The notes beneath the pieces are model-generated. The model did not search any database, was not told the DNA's origin, and saw nothing but the letters and a program-made list of their open reading frames with translations. A stretch of 64,000 bases of DNA. Source: Pseudoips prasinana (taxonomy: Eukaryota > Arthropoda > Insecta > Lepidoptera > Nolidae). Shown in pieces: positions 1 to 11,732 of this stretch. The position numbers and the translations under genes are program-made. Within the stretch, counting starts at the first letter, position 1. Each line of letters starts with the position of its first letter. The stretch is from positions 38,583,501 to 38,647,500 of the forward strand of contig OX621242.1 of assembly GCA_951640165.1 (NCBI GenBank), written 5' to 3'.

Positions 1-179
1 GCGCTAATTCCGAACTGCCGTGCTACGAGATATATTACCTACCAACCTACTCGATAAATCTCGGTCGGAAAAACTACGTGTAATAAAAATACTGATACAA
101 ATAAAATGATAAAGTTTTCATTTAAAAGTAGGTACAAGAAGTTACTTCACATTTCATATTTTTTACGTACTATTAGATA

Positions 180-469
180 CTATTACTCACGGCACGAAGC
201 GGGATATGGCCGCTTTTAAAATTGACCACTGTAGCTGGGAAAAGCTCACTGAAAATAGAGTTGAATGGCGCAAACGTGTATTGGAGGGTCGTAAGATCTG
301 TGATGAAGCCTGGTTCGGAGTACTTGCTGATAAGAAACAGAAGCGACATGAAAGCGGCTCGGCACCAACCACCGCAAACTGCTCTTGTCAGGCCTGCGGC
401 AGGCTATGTCGCTCTCGCATCGGTTTGTTTAGCCACCAAAAGAAATGTCTCTCAGACAATGCGCCGTAA
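180..469 (+). pseudogene. C-terminal fragment of a non-LTR retrotransposon protein
   Basis: The open frame ends at 469 and reads, from about 180, TKRDM, then a segment with WEKL and EWRKRV, then a zinc-finger-like end with CQACGRLC, RSRIGLFSH and a final C. This CX2C...H...C tail following a KRDM and W-rich stretch is familiar from the extreme C-terminus of LINE endonuclease/reverse transcriptase proteins in insects and molluscs. No reverse transcriptase lies upstream within the window, so it is a 5'-truncated relic or the end of an element that starts outside. The clade cannot be fixed from this piece. The ATG at 206 is internal, not a real start. Confidence 0.6.
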
Positions 470-519
470 ATCATCTGTAACAGATGCAAAGGCCATATAT
501 ATATGAGAGGTATATATTT

Positions 520-826
520 AAGAGAGATAGGGCATAGCGTTCACTCGCTCAAAGACCAGCCTGACTGGGGAAGTACCTCCACCTTACAGAAGACATTGCT
601 TAATAATAACATTAATTAATAATTTTAATATTGTGTTTCCGATTGTGAGTAAGGTCGCCAGAGCTCATTGGGGTGGGGGGAATGGTCAACAAGCAACACT
701 TGTTTGCTGACTCATAAAGGCCGGCAACGCACCCGCGACTCCTCTGGTGTCACGAGTGTCCATGGGCGGCGGTGACCACTTACCATCAGGTGACCCACTT
801 GCCCGTTTGTCACCCGCTGATATATA
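520..826 (-). repeat. Rep-A interspersed repeat, near full length
   Basis: Antisense copy of a family seen at least eight times here. It contains TCCATGGGCGGCGGTGA and CTTACCATCAGGTGA, GAGTAAGGTCGCCAGAGCTC, and the far end GAGATAGGGCATAGCGTTC. The copies near 3830, 26700 and 48025 have the same two ends. No coding capacity and no clear pol III box was seen, so the class (SINE, LINE tail or MITE) is unresolved. Confidence 0.7.
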
Positions 827-1019
827 TGAAAAACAAAACTATTTACTATTACCGTTAAATATCGTGCAGTTTCATTTTTTTTACATGAGTTTTACAGTAA
901 GCCTGTGGTACTTTCACTGCTTTACCAGGCAAGACCTTTATATATTTACGTGTTTCTTGTTTTTGTTTAATGTCTGTGCTTACTAACATAGTCGTAAGTT
1001 TCGACTAACAATCTTGTTG

Positions 1020-1061
1020 AGTTTTGGTTACTCGTATAAAGAAAAATTCTATTCTATTCTA
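1020..1061 (+). repeat. LINE-type 3' tail with ATTCT repeats
   Basis: Ends in tandem ATTCT units followed by AATAAAGG. The same ending recurs near 31740 (+) and, inverted as TAGAA units, near 63440 (-). Short tandem 3' tails are typical of CR1/Jockey-type LINEs and their SINEs. Confidence 0.45.
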
Positions 1062-1094
1062 ATAAAGGTGAGCCTAGTCTAAAAAAAATTACAA

Positions 1095-1195
1095 ATTAAG
1101 TACCCGTGCTGGAAAACACCCCCTTTGGGCTTCGAACCTGGCTCTGGACGGATGCCAGTTAAGTCAACGCTACGTCTCATGTACTACGAAAACTA
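1095..1195 (-). repeat. Weak tRNA-like SINE head
   Basis: On the minus strand a B-box-like AGGTTCGAAGCC lies downstream of a degenerate A-box. It is surrounded by unique AT-rich DNA. Only the head region is recognisable. Confidence 0.3.
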
Positions 1196-1239
1196 CTCTT
1201 GCTGCCTATATAGTTAAAGTCGCTGGATTTATTTTTAAT

Positions 1240-1680
1240 AATAGCAAGGCAAACGTGCAAGCCTGTCATTTGATGGTAAGTACTCACCACCGTCCATGGA
1301 CACCTGGAACACCAGAGGGTCTTTGAGAAAGGAATAGGTTCGCTGTCTGAAGGTTTCCATGTCGTACTGGATTGAAAATACCTCCGCAGTTAATGATTTC
1401 AGTGCGCGGTAAAAAGTTTCCTGTGAAAGGCATGGTGGTAGATGACCATTCATCCAAGGCCAGACGGTATGTGTTGGAACATGGCAGCTGATATAAGTTC
1501 GGATACGTCCTCAGAACACTCTCCGTGATAAATTTGGTAAAGGACACATAGAGACACCACGTCACCCCGCAGGTCAAGATGATAAAACCAAACAGTGGGA
1601 CACGCATCGCGTCGCTAAAGGTGATTCGAGCTACGCGACGTAGAATGCGACAAAAAGGAAGAAGTTGAATCCCTATCAAA
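1240..1680 (+). repeat. Rep-A variant with extended body
   Basis: Starts with the diverged Rep-A core (TGATGGTAAGTACTCACC, CCATGGACACC) and continues into a stretch with ATACCTCCGCAG and TGCGCGGTAAAAAGTTTCC, wording I associate with a longer lepidopteran repeat. An antisense open frame of 131 codons over the same bases is judged a by-product of the repeat. Confidence 0.5.
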
Positions 1681-1705
1681 GCGTATCACTTGCTATGGCG
1701 GTAAC

Positions 1706-1770
1706 TTTACTAATATTATACAAAAACGTTGTTACTAATATTATACAAAAACGTTATTATACAAAAAAGT
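1706..1770. repeat. Short tandem repeat, 25-bp unit
   Basis: Two copies of TTACTAATATTATACAAAAA plus CGTT stand 25 bp apart, followed by a partial third copy. The rest of 1681-2290 is AT-rich with no recognisable gene. Confidence 0.7.
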
Positions 1771-2295
1771 ATCAATATTCAATATTGCACGTGCCTAGAC
1801 GTGCCCTCGCCTCGTAGCTGCTGGACTGTTGCACCAGCCACTTGCCAGAACGAATCTGAAGCAGTTCTCTGCCATATGTCGACTACCCAAATTATATAAC
1901 GATATTTGCGGAGAAGTCGACATTTTCAATAACAGATTGTCCACCTATAAAAAAATATGTTTTGATATTATTAAGTAATTTTAATTTTAATTGTTTTATC
2001 ATTAATATTCTCTTTTTGCTCTTTGTTTTATATTTTATGTTTCGTTTTTTATGTTAATTTTGTTTCCTAAATTTTAATTTAATTAAAGCTATAGTATTTT
2101 TAATTTTACATTTAGTTTTAGTTGTTATATAAATTTTGATTTTTACTGATGTCACGAGTGTCATGAATCTGTGCATGTTGTGACACCTTAATAAACTGTG
2201 CATTTGATTTTAATTTTTAAGTGTTGTATTTAGACTAGCAATGATGTAACAGTTACTGATTGTCCTAAATAAATAAATATTGATACGCCGATCAA

Positions 2296-2453
2296 CGATT
2301 GATGTTTATTTATATTTATCATCTGTGAAAATTTGAACTGTCAATTTAACACGGTTTATGAGATACAGCCTGGTGACAGACGGACTGACAGAAAGACAGT
2401 GCAGTCTTAGCAATAGGGCCCCGTATTTCCCTTTGGGTACGGAACCCTAAAAA
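2296..2453 (+). repeat. Widespread lepidopteran repeat ending GGTACGGAACCC
   Basis: Contains GAGATACAGCCTGGTGACAG, a GGACTGACAGAAAGACAG stretch and CCCTTTGGGTACGGAACCC. I recognise this wording as a very common non-coding repeat of moth and butterfly genomes, often found in UTRs and introns. It supports the Lepidoptera assignment. Confidence 0.65.
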
Positions 2454-2561
2454 CATCGCACAAAGGTTCGCATGTCCGTCGTTTGCACCATATACTCTTA
2501 TATCTTAAGTTATTTTAAAACGGGGGTTCTTCCTACGTCTTAAATAATCGGTACACTCTGC

Positions 2562-2606
2562 CTTAGCTCTGAATATAGTATGCCTTGTACTATATTCGGA
2601 GCTAAG
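2562..2606. repeat. Hairpin, 19-bp arms, 7-nt loop
   Basis: Arms at 2562-2580 and 2588-2606 are inverted copies with one mismatch. The sequence is unlike the other hairpins in the window. Confidence 0.85.
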
Positions 2607-2616
2607 TACCGACTTA

Positions 2617-2760
2617 ATAATAATAATAAATAATAAAAATAAAATTCATTTATTCACAAAATTTTTATATACAATTTCCTATGAAGTCCCTGACTTCTGA
2701 GCTAGGTAAGAACCTGAACCAGAAGTCAGTGACATGAATTTATAGCATAGGAAGAACCCC
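2617..2760 (-). repeat. Possible antisense LINE tail
   Basis: Begins with TAATAATAATAATAAATAAT followed by AAAATTCATTTATTCACAAA, the look of a reversed LINE polyadenylation and tandem-repeat tail. Similar starts are at 35960, 44041, 45065, 48728, 52144 and 63440. No coding part remains. Confidence 0.3.
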
Positions 2761-2974
2761 GTGTGTTAAACTGGAAAGTCCGATTTAAGCAATGATTTTA
2801 TCAAATAAAGTTTTGTTAATGGCGTAGAAGCAATAATTATTATTTTCAATTAAATACCAACGACATATTATTATGTATTCATCCAAACATGAATCATTTA
2901 CCTACCTACTATTAAGGGGGTCGGAAAAGTCATAAGAATTTGAATGATATATATACCTATACCGTGATATACTG

Positions 2975-3362
2975 TAAATTCATAATGTCCTCCCAGCCAA
3001 ATTACGGCCACGGTGGCCAGTCTCAATGGAGACAACCCAACAGCACAGGACATATTATAGTACACAAGTGTGTGTGCAAACACAGGACACTTTCTATTCC
3101 ATTACTCTCATGAACCGTTGGGATGACTAGCAACACGACCAGAAAGAGGTCAGGTACAGGAGCGACGGCTTTACGTGCTCTGCGAGGCACGGGAGCATTT
3201 TACCGCCAACTCCCAAATTTCCGGCTGATACTGAGAAAGGGACTGAGAAATTAGCTATACGGAAAAATCTCAAAATCACTTTTTTTGGCTCGAACCGGGA
3301 TTTGAACCCAGGACGTCATTATCTGCGGTTGAACACGCTACTGCTAGACCAACGAGGTAGTT
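2975..3362 (-). repeat. S3 SINE, full length, antisense
   Basis: Reading the minus strand, the head is tRNA-like: A-box TTGGTCTAGCAGTAGCG and B-box GGGTTCAAATCC. The body contains the AAGAGGTCAGGTACAGGAGC block (plus-strand wording) and the far end is near TCCTCCCAGCC. It matches copies at 22548, 30793 and 32690. Pol III internal promoter boxes mark it as a tRNA-derived SINE. Confidence 0.75.
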
Positions 3363-3654
3363 ACTATACCTACCTAGTAAATAGGTAGGTGAATATATAA
3401 CAAATCGCAGTATAATATGTTGGGCACCTATTCTTTTAAAACTGCCGTATTGTCCTTATCTACATTTCAATTTCGGTATATTTTATTGCGTGATGGGATT
3501 TCCAACTGATTAATTAGAAACATTAATTAATTAGGTCTTATCGGTACTTAGATTCTAGTTAGATTAGACATAAAAAGAACACTTTTTCCAAGCTCCGTCT
3601 ATAATTCAAGTAAAACTTATTTTCGCCATTATTGCAGTATAGAAAAAAATAAGT

Positions 3655-3752
3655 TCTCGAGTGGCGACTAAGAACCTGAAGACGCCGCGTGGGTAGGCCA
3701 CCAATAAGATGCATCGATGTGGATATGGATAGCGCAAGACCGGAAATCTATA
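3655..3752 (+). repeat. RTE LINE 3' relic
   Basis: Resembles the RTE C-terminal coding stretch preserved at 14445-14753 (shared GAGTGGCGAC and GACGCCGCGTGGGTAGGCC). It is too decayed to translate. Flanks 3363-3654 and 3753-3829 hold nothing recognisable. Confidence 0.5.
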
Positions 3753-3829
3753 AGTATATTTATCAGTTCTCTGCTTGCCTTAGTACAGGCCTATTTTGGA
3801 ATCAGCTGGCATAGTGTATGATATTTTTT

Positions 3830-4118
3830 TTGTTTTTATAGTCGGCGACAAACGATCAAGTGGTTCATCTGATGGTAAGTGATCACCGCCGCCCATGGAC
3901 ACTTGCAACACCAGAGGAGTCGCGGGTACGTTGCCGGCCTTTGAGAGTCAGCAAACAACTGTTGCTGGCTCTTTCCCCCACCCCAATGAGCACTGGCGAC
4001 CTTACTCACACGCAGAATATCAACATTAAAATTATTAATGTTGTTATTAAGGAATGTCTTCTGTAAGGAGGTTCTTCCCCAGGTGGGAGCGAATGAACGC
4101 TATGCCGTACCTTTCTTA
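3830..4118 (+). repeat. Rep-A interspersed repeat, near full length
   Basis: Carries TGATGGTAAGTGATCACCGC, GCCCATGGACACTTGC, GCGACCTTACTCACACGCAG and AAGGAATGTCTTCTGTAAGG, in the same order as the 26700 copy. Confidence 0.75.
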
Positions 4119-4128
4119 GTTATTTAGT

Positions 4129-4187
4129 GACCTGCCACACTATAAATAATCTTACTTAAGGTAAGATTATTTATAGTGTGGCAGGTC
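4129..4187. repeat. Perfect hairpin, 27-bp arms, 5-nt loop
   Basis: Arms 4129-4155 and 4161-4187 are exact reverse complements. It directly abuts a Rep-A copy but is not part of that family. 4188-5149 holds no recognisable gene. Confidence 0.95.
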
Positions 4188-5149
4188 ATCAGGCCTTAGA
4201 GCCTTTTGCGCTAGCCAACTGATCGTTGTTTTCAATTCTTTAATTTTAATATACTATTGCTAAATGTAACAATAATAACTTAGTAACTTGCAATTTATTA
4301 TTTATTTAAGGATTTAATAAAAATATATATCATGAAACAGACCGCACGGACGGACTAATTCAAAATATTTTGTTGCTTTAATTACTGTTTTAAACTGTGT
4401 TTATGTAATACATTGTGAGCTTGACAAGTACAAGTGTATGTAAATAGGGCTGACTAAATTTCATTATTTCATCTTTATTTCTTTACCTTATTGTTTATAT
4501 CGCCGCCAGTAATGAAATAATAAAAAGAAGCGAACTATGAACAATAACCATTCTCATTTTATTTTCCAATGCTAATCTGCCATCATAACTCTAATAAGAG
4601 TCTATTGGCAGCCGCTCAACAGCTACACGTGTATATAATAGCGGTTAACGCCGCTCTTATGCAACCGTTATTAATTGTTTTGAATCAAATGTTAAGACAG
4701 CATTGAATGGAAGATTAATAAAATACATACACATATAACATATACAATATAAGACATACACAGACACTGAAGACCTTCTCACCCTGTCCGTTCTGTAAAC
4801 CTGACAGAAACATAAATACACGATCATGAATGCTACACTACATATACACGTACTAATACACTACAACAATCACATATATTTATCTCAATTATATAGGTAC
4901 AGACGACGAGGATCCTAGGTTAAATTTTGCAACTGGCTACGTTTGTTAAATCTATTATCTACGTTTACTTTTAGCTTAAACTATGAGTGAGAGCCCTGGT
5001 ACACATAACTCAAGTTAAATCTTATCATGGGTACCAGAGTTCAATTTTATTTTTGTCACTATTTAAAAGCTATAATTTACCTGTACATAAATTATTATTA
5101 TTATTATGTGTAACAATTTTTCAGACATCTTTAAAATATATTGTATAAA

Positions 5150-5228
5150 TTTAAGTGCGGGTGGGAATCGAACCCTCAACCACGGGGTATCCGGCACCAT
5201 GTAAGTTAACCGCTCCGCCACCGCACAG
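5150..5228 (-). repeat. tRNA-like sequence (SINE head or tRNA relic)
   Basis: On the minus strand an acceptor-like GTGCGG pairs with CCGCAC about 70 nt later. Between them lie an A-box-like GGCGGAGCGGTTAAC and a perfect B-box GGTTCGATTCC. No CCA or pol III T-run was checked downstream and the anticodon arm is unclear. A related piece lies at 13650. Confidence 0.45.
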
Positions 5229-5284
5229 TGGTACTGACACTTCGAATTTATACAATCCATTCGATATTTCATAACAACTACTAT

Positions 5285-5405
5285 GTTTTTTTTATTCCTT
5301 TTGGAGGTAGACGAGCTAGCGGCCCACCTGATGGTAAGTGGTTACCGCTGTTCACGGAAATTCACAGTGCCAGGGGGCACAGCAAACCGCTGCCTACCGT
5401 GAGAT
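5285..5405 (+). repeat. Rep-A, truncated and diverged
   Basis: Keeps CACCTGATGGTAAGTGG and GCCAGGGGGCAC. The distal half is absent. Confidence 0.5.
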
Positions 5406-5477
5406 TAATACTCTTTTTAAAACTCATTTAAAGAAGGACATGTCGTAGCGCATAGGTGATACAACTATTATATCATA

Positions 5478-5745
5478 CGAGAAACTTAACTTACTTTGCT
5501 GTGTGGATGGCTAAGAATATCACTTCCTCATCTCATCCAGTGGTGGCGTAGAAGACGACCGGATGGAATATCTACCAAAGAACGGGCAGCAGCGTCTCTA
5601 CGTGTACTATGAGCACCATATTGCGATAGCCAACCCGTCTGCCAAGCTTGGTGATTATGGCATATCCCCCATCCTTAGGGAGGCACTTGTTCAGCCGTGA
5701 ACGTCATTCGGTTCACATGATAATGATGATGATGATGATTATCAA
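5478..5745 (+). repeat. S6 SINE body with GAT tail
   Basis: Contains GGGCAGCAGCGTCTC, CAACCCGTCTGCCAAGC and GATTATGGCATATCCCC and ends in GATGATGATGATGAT. S6 copies recur at 17340, 18060, 43640, 48920, 50012 and 51205. The GAT-rich end is also the end of the RTE relics at 45525 and 56944, suggesting an RTE partner. Confidence 0.6.
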
Positions 5746-5872
5746 AAGGCTTCATTTGCAAATTGCATTCTGTGGCTAAAAACTACCATTTCTCTCCTCC
5801 ATCTACCATGCTTGTAGTTAAAAATATTGAAATAATTTGCAGTTGATAGCCTAAGTGAATATGCAGTCTGGG

Positions 5873-6099
5873 GGCTACCGATTAAGTCACCGAACATCGG
5901 GATAGTGATCGGCGTTCAAATAAATAAAGGTTAAAAATGAATTAATCAATCGCTAAATCGGCTTCGACGTTGAAAATCGATTCCGGGCGATTTATGACGT
6001 GTGCACATGGAAGCCAAAACGATTGATTAAGTCATTTTTAACCTATAATTATTTGAACGCCGTTCACTATCCCGATGTTCGGCGACTTAGCCGGTAGCC
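5873..6099. mobile_element. MITE-1, foldback element with 80-bp arms
   Basis: Arms 5873-5952 and 6020-6099 are inverted copies with roughly ten differences, separated by a 67-nt loop containing AAATCGGCTTCGACGTTGA. A second, one-armed copy lies at 27521-27655, so this is a dispersed family rather than a local duplication. It has no coding capacity. Confidence 0.8.
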
Positions 6100-6107
6100 T
6101 CCTCTCT

Positions 6108-6167
6108 GACTGTGCAGTAGGTAGCTAAGCAGTGCACCCCAACTGCTTAGCTACCTACTGCACAGTC
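6108..6167. repeat. Perfect hairpin, 26-bp arms, 8-nt loop
   Basis: Arms 6108-6133 and 6142-6167 are exact reverse complements, lying 8 bp from the end of MITE-1 and unrelated to its arms. Confidence 0.95.
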
Positions 6168-9134
6168 ACAGACTTGTTTATAAACGAAGATTTCTATCCG
6201 GGTCTGAAATATCATATGGGCTTGCTTTATTTTATGTTTTATAAAAGACAACGATCGCGCTAATTAAATACATTCCTGTATCGCAGGTTACATGGCAAAC
6301 ATGGATTTTATCGACACAAAGCACACCCAGACCGAGTTCAACTATAAATCGGTCAAACAAATAGTTATCCCACACGGAATCGAACCTGAAAGCTAGTGCG
6401 CCGAGGTACTAGCGATAGGATACATGCCATAAGTTCGACGAGAACGTCGAGCTTTCATATATAATATTTTTTATAAAATATATAAAATAAAAAGTTAAAA
6501 TAAATAAAAAGGTTTTTATTGACATAAACTTTAGAAACGCTTGTAAATCAGAGCATGTTTGTGGTAATATAGTTAAGTAAATATCATTATTTCTAGTTAC
6601 ATATAGATATTTAGTAGGAAGTTATGTACATATAGATGTGCGGTTTGTATGATATCATTTAGAAATAACATTTTGATGTATAACAGTAATTATTTAATTA
6701 ATTAATTAAGCTATTGTCAAAGTGATTAGTAATGGATGTAAATACTATTAATTATTGAAATGTGTATAGTTTTTGATGTATTTTACTACATCTTGTCTGA
6801 ATAGTTCTGTCTATATTATTTTGGTGGACCTTTTGTTTATAATAACGGTCGTCCATGAAAAAAAAATTGTTAATTCATTTCATTTGAATTTTATTTTATT
6901 TTATTTATTCAAATCGTATTGCTACTTATCTAAGGGCCCTGGACTCATATCAGTTCGACTGTTAACTTATACCCTTAGAGCTCAACGAAAGTCACCTGAT
7001 AGTAGCTCTACCAGGTGAGACCGAGAGACTTAGGGCAATGAAAATGAAAAAAGGCAAGAAGTCTACCATTTCAATGTTCAATTACCAATTTTTTAGCTAA
7101 TGCAACTTTATTTGATTTTATTGCATCAACTGTAGGGTTCTACGACCTCCCCGACTTCGAAGGTTTTTATGTAAAATCGTGGCAAGAATTGTGGAATACC
7201 ATATTAATAGTTCTATCTAGATTGATTATACCCCAACGCAAAATATAGTCTGACAAAGAAAGTGATGATTCAAAAAGAATTGTTAATATTGACTGATTAA
7301 AAATATTACCCAGGATGCTAATATTATATTTACAGAGGGATTCAAAGCAGTCGATAGTTCATAAAAAATTTAATCAATAAAGAAACTTCATAACGTTTAA
7401 AAGTAAATTTATAATAAACCTTACCGCGTAAAACATAAAAATTATAAATTCAATGCAGTCTCCGTACTATTTACAAAAACATAATTTATGCAACAAACAA
7501 CACAATATAATTAAATATTTAAATATTCTAATCAGTCAAATTAAATTATAATTTATTTAACAATACAATAACATTACAATGATTATTAAAATATTATTTA
7601 TTTTTACGATTAATTGTGTAGCTTGTTCAATTTACTTGCCGGCCAGCTAGTTTTAGTGTTTCTACTTGTCGCTAGATGGCGCTAGAAGTACATAATTAGT
7701 AACCATCAGCAATTTACATAGTCGCGATTTTTTCACCACTTACAGTCGGATAATTAATAATAAATTAATTATATTAGGAGATATAACATATTTTTGTATA
7801 GCTCGTAAAGTAATTGTCAACAATATTGAAATTAGCACTTTACTTATACTTCTATTAAGAAAGAAAATGAAAGAGGTAATGTTAACGTAAGATATTTATT
7901 TACAACTTACATGACAATTTATAACTTAAATAGATACTACAGTTAAATATATACGTAGGTAATGGTCAAGTAAGCAGTTGAGCACACACAGAAAGTCACT
8001 CGAGCAAAGTTACTCGACATTCGTCACAAGTTTTATTTTATAAAACACAGATATTTATTTAATTTGAATTTAATGAAAAAACAAACAAGAAAAATATATT
8101 CTAATGGGACGCCCATACTACTTTTTTATTAAACTGGGTATAGGTATTCTACGTGTCCGTGTCCGTGAAATGTAAATGTATATGTAGATAGAGTTCCGGA
8201 AATAAGATATAAATTAAATAATAAATAAAACAAAGCTTTAAGTAGAAAACCATTTTATTATTATTAATTATCAATCGAACTAAATGGTTAAAATATATTT
8301 GATATGTTTCTATTGACATAGAAAAGGTACAATAAAAAAATAGTATTCTATTTACGTAGGTATATTATTAATTAGATTAAAAGAATATATTAATATTAAA
8401 ATAATTTTGAATTTCCTTTTTGTTTCGATATGAAACATAACAATGGGGAGCGGGAGCGTAGTGATGCTATTTCTTTTTAATGTTACTGAATGCATACTCA
8501 TTATTTCCAGGAACTTTTAAAATGTTGGTATTAGGCGATCCTATAAATGTTTGAAGGACATCGCTTAATACTACGAACCATACACAAAACACTCCTTATA
8601 ACAAAACAAACACTTGTTAAAATTATCCTAGAATTTGACTCACACCAACATGAGGTAAATTGTAGATAATATTCCCACATCCTTATTCTCCGAACACCCA
8701 TATCATACCTTGTCTCAATCACTAATTATCGCCTTCTAAGAACCAACATGTGTGGAGGACAAAGGTCTCTTTTTGTTCACTTTTTGTCCAGACCTTACAT
8801 TAAAATATAAACCTTATTTATTAAACTTTAGAGCCCTTTTTAACATAAGATAATACCATATGTAAGCATTCAACGCTTAACAGCTTTGAACCTTATTCCA
8901 TTTACATAAAGGGTATGATAAAAGGTAACATTGTTGTTACCTGCAAGGTGGGGCCATGTGTGGGCGTTTGTGTAACAAATACGCGGTCCTTTTGACCCGC
9001 AGTTGAAAAAGTAACGTTAATAGGTAACAGGTTGGGTTCTTAAGATCCTATGGCAGGTAGAAGGGAGTGTTTATTTTATAATAATAGTAACATGATGTTG
9101 CGGCCATATTGAATGTGAGTTCAGTCACTATTTT
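6168..9134. other. No gene recognised (about 3 kb, AT-rich)
   Basis: A weak antisense tRNA-like B-box (GGTTCGATTCC on the minus strand) occurs near 6373-6383. A TTTATT-rich stretch near 6890 may be an old LINE tail. A small stem AGGTAAC/GTTACCT is near 8930. Nothing else is supportable. Confidence 0.5.
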
Positions 9135-9260
9135 TTACTTTAGAGATGTTCATAGACAATTCCCACACAGATCTGCTATTGATTACCGAGATTAAGCATG
9201 CGGATGAAGATGTATGATGGGTGACCGCCGAAGTAGTTAAGCACGTAATACAAGCAAGTG
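9135..9260 (+). repeat. S4 SINE, 5S rRNA-like head
   Basis: Holds GATTACCGAGATTAAGCA followed about 20 nt later by GATGGGTGACCGCC, matching the internal promoter region of insect 5S rRNA in order and spacing. The 3' half is missing. Confidence 0.6.
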
Positions 9261-9524
9261 CTGTCATTTTTATCATTGAAACAAGGTTGAAAATAGCGTA
9301 AAATATTTGATGATGTTCATAAATTTTGTCGGTTTTTTGGGGTTAGGGGGCAAGTGGTACGATGTCAAAACATCGACCAGAGACCACTTTTACCTTTTCT
9401 AATTTGATAATAAGCTACTGGGCCCAAGTCAATTTAACTATTGGGACCATTGCAGTTCTGAATATTCTCTCGGAGTGCCAATGGTACTAGCTTTAGAAAA
9501 GGAAATAACGCATCTTACTTACTT

Positions 9525-9715
9525 ATTGTATGGGCAGTGGTTACCCTAGTGTCAGAGTTGTTGAAGCCACCCGGTAGCATGGCTTAACGACCTTGCCTAG
9601 CGGCTACAAACGAGACCGCCAGTTTAACGTGCCCTCCGAAGCATGGAGACGCTTTGAAATTGAACCACTTTAGCCGTCACCTATTTACGGACTGATCACG
9701 ATCTTTGCATTATTT
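9525..9715 (-). repeat. S4 SINE, antisense
   Basis: Starts with GGGCAGTGGTTACCCTAGTG, which is the S4 tail reversed, and runs through GGCTTAACGACC and GCCCTCCGAAGCA back toward the 5S-like head. Nothing was recognised in 9261-9524 or 9716-9911. Confidence 0.55.
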
Positions 9716-9911
9716 TAGCATGCAGAATAATAATAATATTGACATGTTAGCCGAATTCTCGCTAGCGCAGCCAGCTTCACCTGTCAGTCTACCGTGAATT
9801 ACAGGACCAATTTCTTTTGTCTCGCTCTTGTAATCCAATGGTGTGGTCAAGCCAACACCAGTGCGGGGCCGCAGTACCGACAGCTTTACGCACTCTTAGG
9901 GACTTTTTAGA

Positions 9912-10110
9912 AAGAAAGAAAGAAATAATTTTATTCTCATAACAAATACGGAAAATCATTCAGATTCAATTGTGGTATACATTTTAAATATTTTTAATTT
10001 TATCCGTACTGGTATGAGATATGGCCCTATCTCAGCTAGTACTACATTTCTGTAGTGCTGATCTTCTGATAGGGCCAGTATGTAGGTACTGGAAGCGTGA
10101 TACCAGACGA
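9912..10110 (-). repeat. Possible antisense LINE tail with internal inverted repeat
   Basis: Begins with GAAAGAAAGAAAGAAATAA then TTTTATTCTCATAAC. Inside, GGCCCTATC (near 10023) and GATAGGGCC (near 10069) form an imperfect hairpin with nested AGTACTACA/TGTAGTGCT. 10111-11045 holds nothing recognisable. Confidence 0.35.
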
Positions 10111-11045
10111 ATTTACATTAACATACTTACAAGCTAAGAAAAAAAAAGAATTTTGCCCACTAACAACATGTTGTTTTACTGTATATGCTTTGGTAATGCG
10201 CTATGTAAGGTAATTATTATTAAAAAAAATGTAATCTTTACCTAATAATTAACTCTTGCCAGGGCGCTAGTTTGAAAGTCCTTCCCCACATCCACGCCAC
10301 TGCAACTTCTACACATCACGATTTACAACGAAAATGTTATTTTTTATTTATTTATCATTCACATAATTATCATTACAGGTTACCATCCAATGCGTTAATT
10401 ATTTACAACACATCTACTCTATATAAATAACAATATATAATATTATTGACAAAGAACATTAATTAAAATTTGACATTATTACATTTAACATAAATTATTT
10501 TATAGATTACAATTAAGTGTTTACAATAATTAATTGTAATATCATTAAATAAACCCTTACAACGATGTCAAGTTTTCAAGAAGAGTCACTCTCATAAATT
10601 ACCTCAGTGTACTAGAAAAGATGTGCAGTCTTAGGAACACTTCATTATGTAACTTAAATGAAGTACTAATTATTGAAAATTTTAAGATATTAGTCCTTGC
10701 TGATGGGAGTTTAAACAGCCTTCGTCTCGGCCCCTGTCTTATCTGATATTTGGAACCATCAATTTTAACGATTTCAACACCTCAGGATCTGGCCGCGAAT
10801 TACAGAGAAGCTGTATTTATCTAGAGCTAAGTTTCGCCTCACCTACAATTATAGTAGGTATCCTACCATATATAACGAAAAGAGTTGGATATATAAGCAG
10901 ATAGAACGGATATACTCCGTACCTCTTCAAATACAGCACCCTCGTGATTTTATTTTGTATCTTCATGGGGATTCTAGATGATAGCATATATTGTGTTTAT
11001 TTTATTTTTTATTTATTTAATTAACTTTTTTACTATATTAACATG

Positions 11046-11220
11046 TCTGCTTGTCCTGAACCTGGATGTACTTATATATATAAGTACGTATTTACAAAAT
11101 ACAAGTCGTATTTGTTGTAGGTATATCAGTTATCTGGTTTCTATAGTACAAGGTACAAGCTCTGCTTGGTATGGGATCAGATCGCCGTGTGTGATTAATG
11201 TCCCAGGATATTATTATTAG
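11046..11220 (+). repeat. S2 SINE, lacking tRNA-like head
   Basis: Contains TCAGTTATCTGGTTTCTATA, AAGCTCTGCTTGGTATGGGA and TGTCCCAGGATATTATTATT, the S2 3' body. 11221-11730 has no recognisable feature. Confidence 0.65.
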
Positions 11221-11732
11221 GTCTGAACGTGCTATTATCGACAGAAAAATGAATAATTAAATGATACCTATATTGTACATAACCCAATCACTGGTGACCT
11301 AACAAATCAGAGATAGGTAGGTAAGTACGACTATCTACATTGACTTTATTTACTACTTTTGTACCATTTACCTACACTGCTGATAACGTCAGAACAGTTC
11401 CAAGGAAGTGGGGTCGTGGGTGAGACGTTATCTCCTATCCAAGTAATGACGCAAGTTGCTATCATTATCTCTCGGTTTTAAGAGGTGAGGTTTATAACCG
11501 ACGTCAAAAGTAATAAGTTACCAGTTCCATCTGTCGAGGATCACTATCATTAGCTATCAGTGGATGATAACTAGGTATTATTGGATATTTATGTTACTAT
11601 ACTAAGTAGCATATTGTTTATATCATCTATTGTTATCCCTTAAATAAATAAAACAGAAAATTTTGTTTTATCTTTTCTTATTAGAAAGAATAACAGGGCC
11701 ACCCGGCTAATTAGTATCATTATGATTAAAAT

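Noticed and set aside
1284..1679. Minus-strand open frame of 131 codons with a hydrophobic segment
   Set aside because: It overlaps a Rep-A type repeat and its last codons are the repeat core reversed; no domain recognised.
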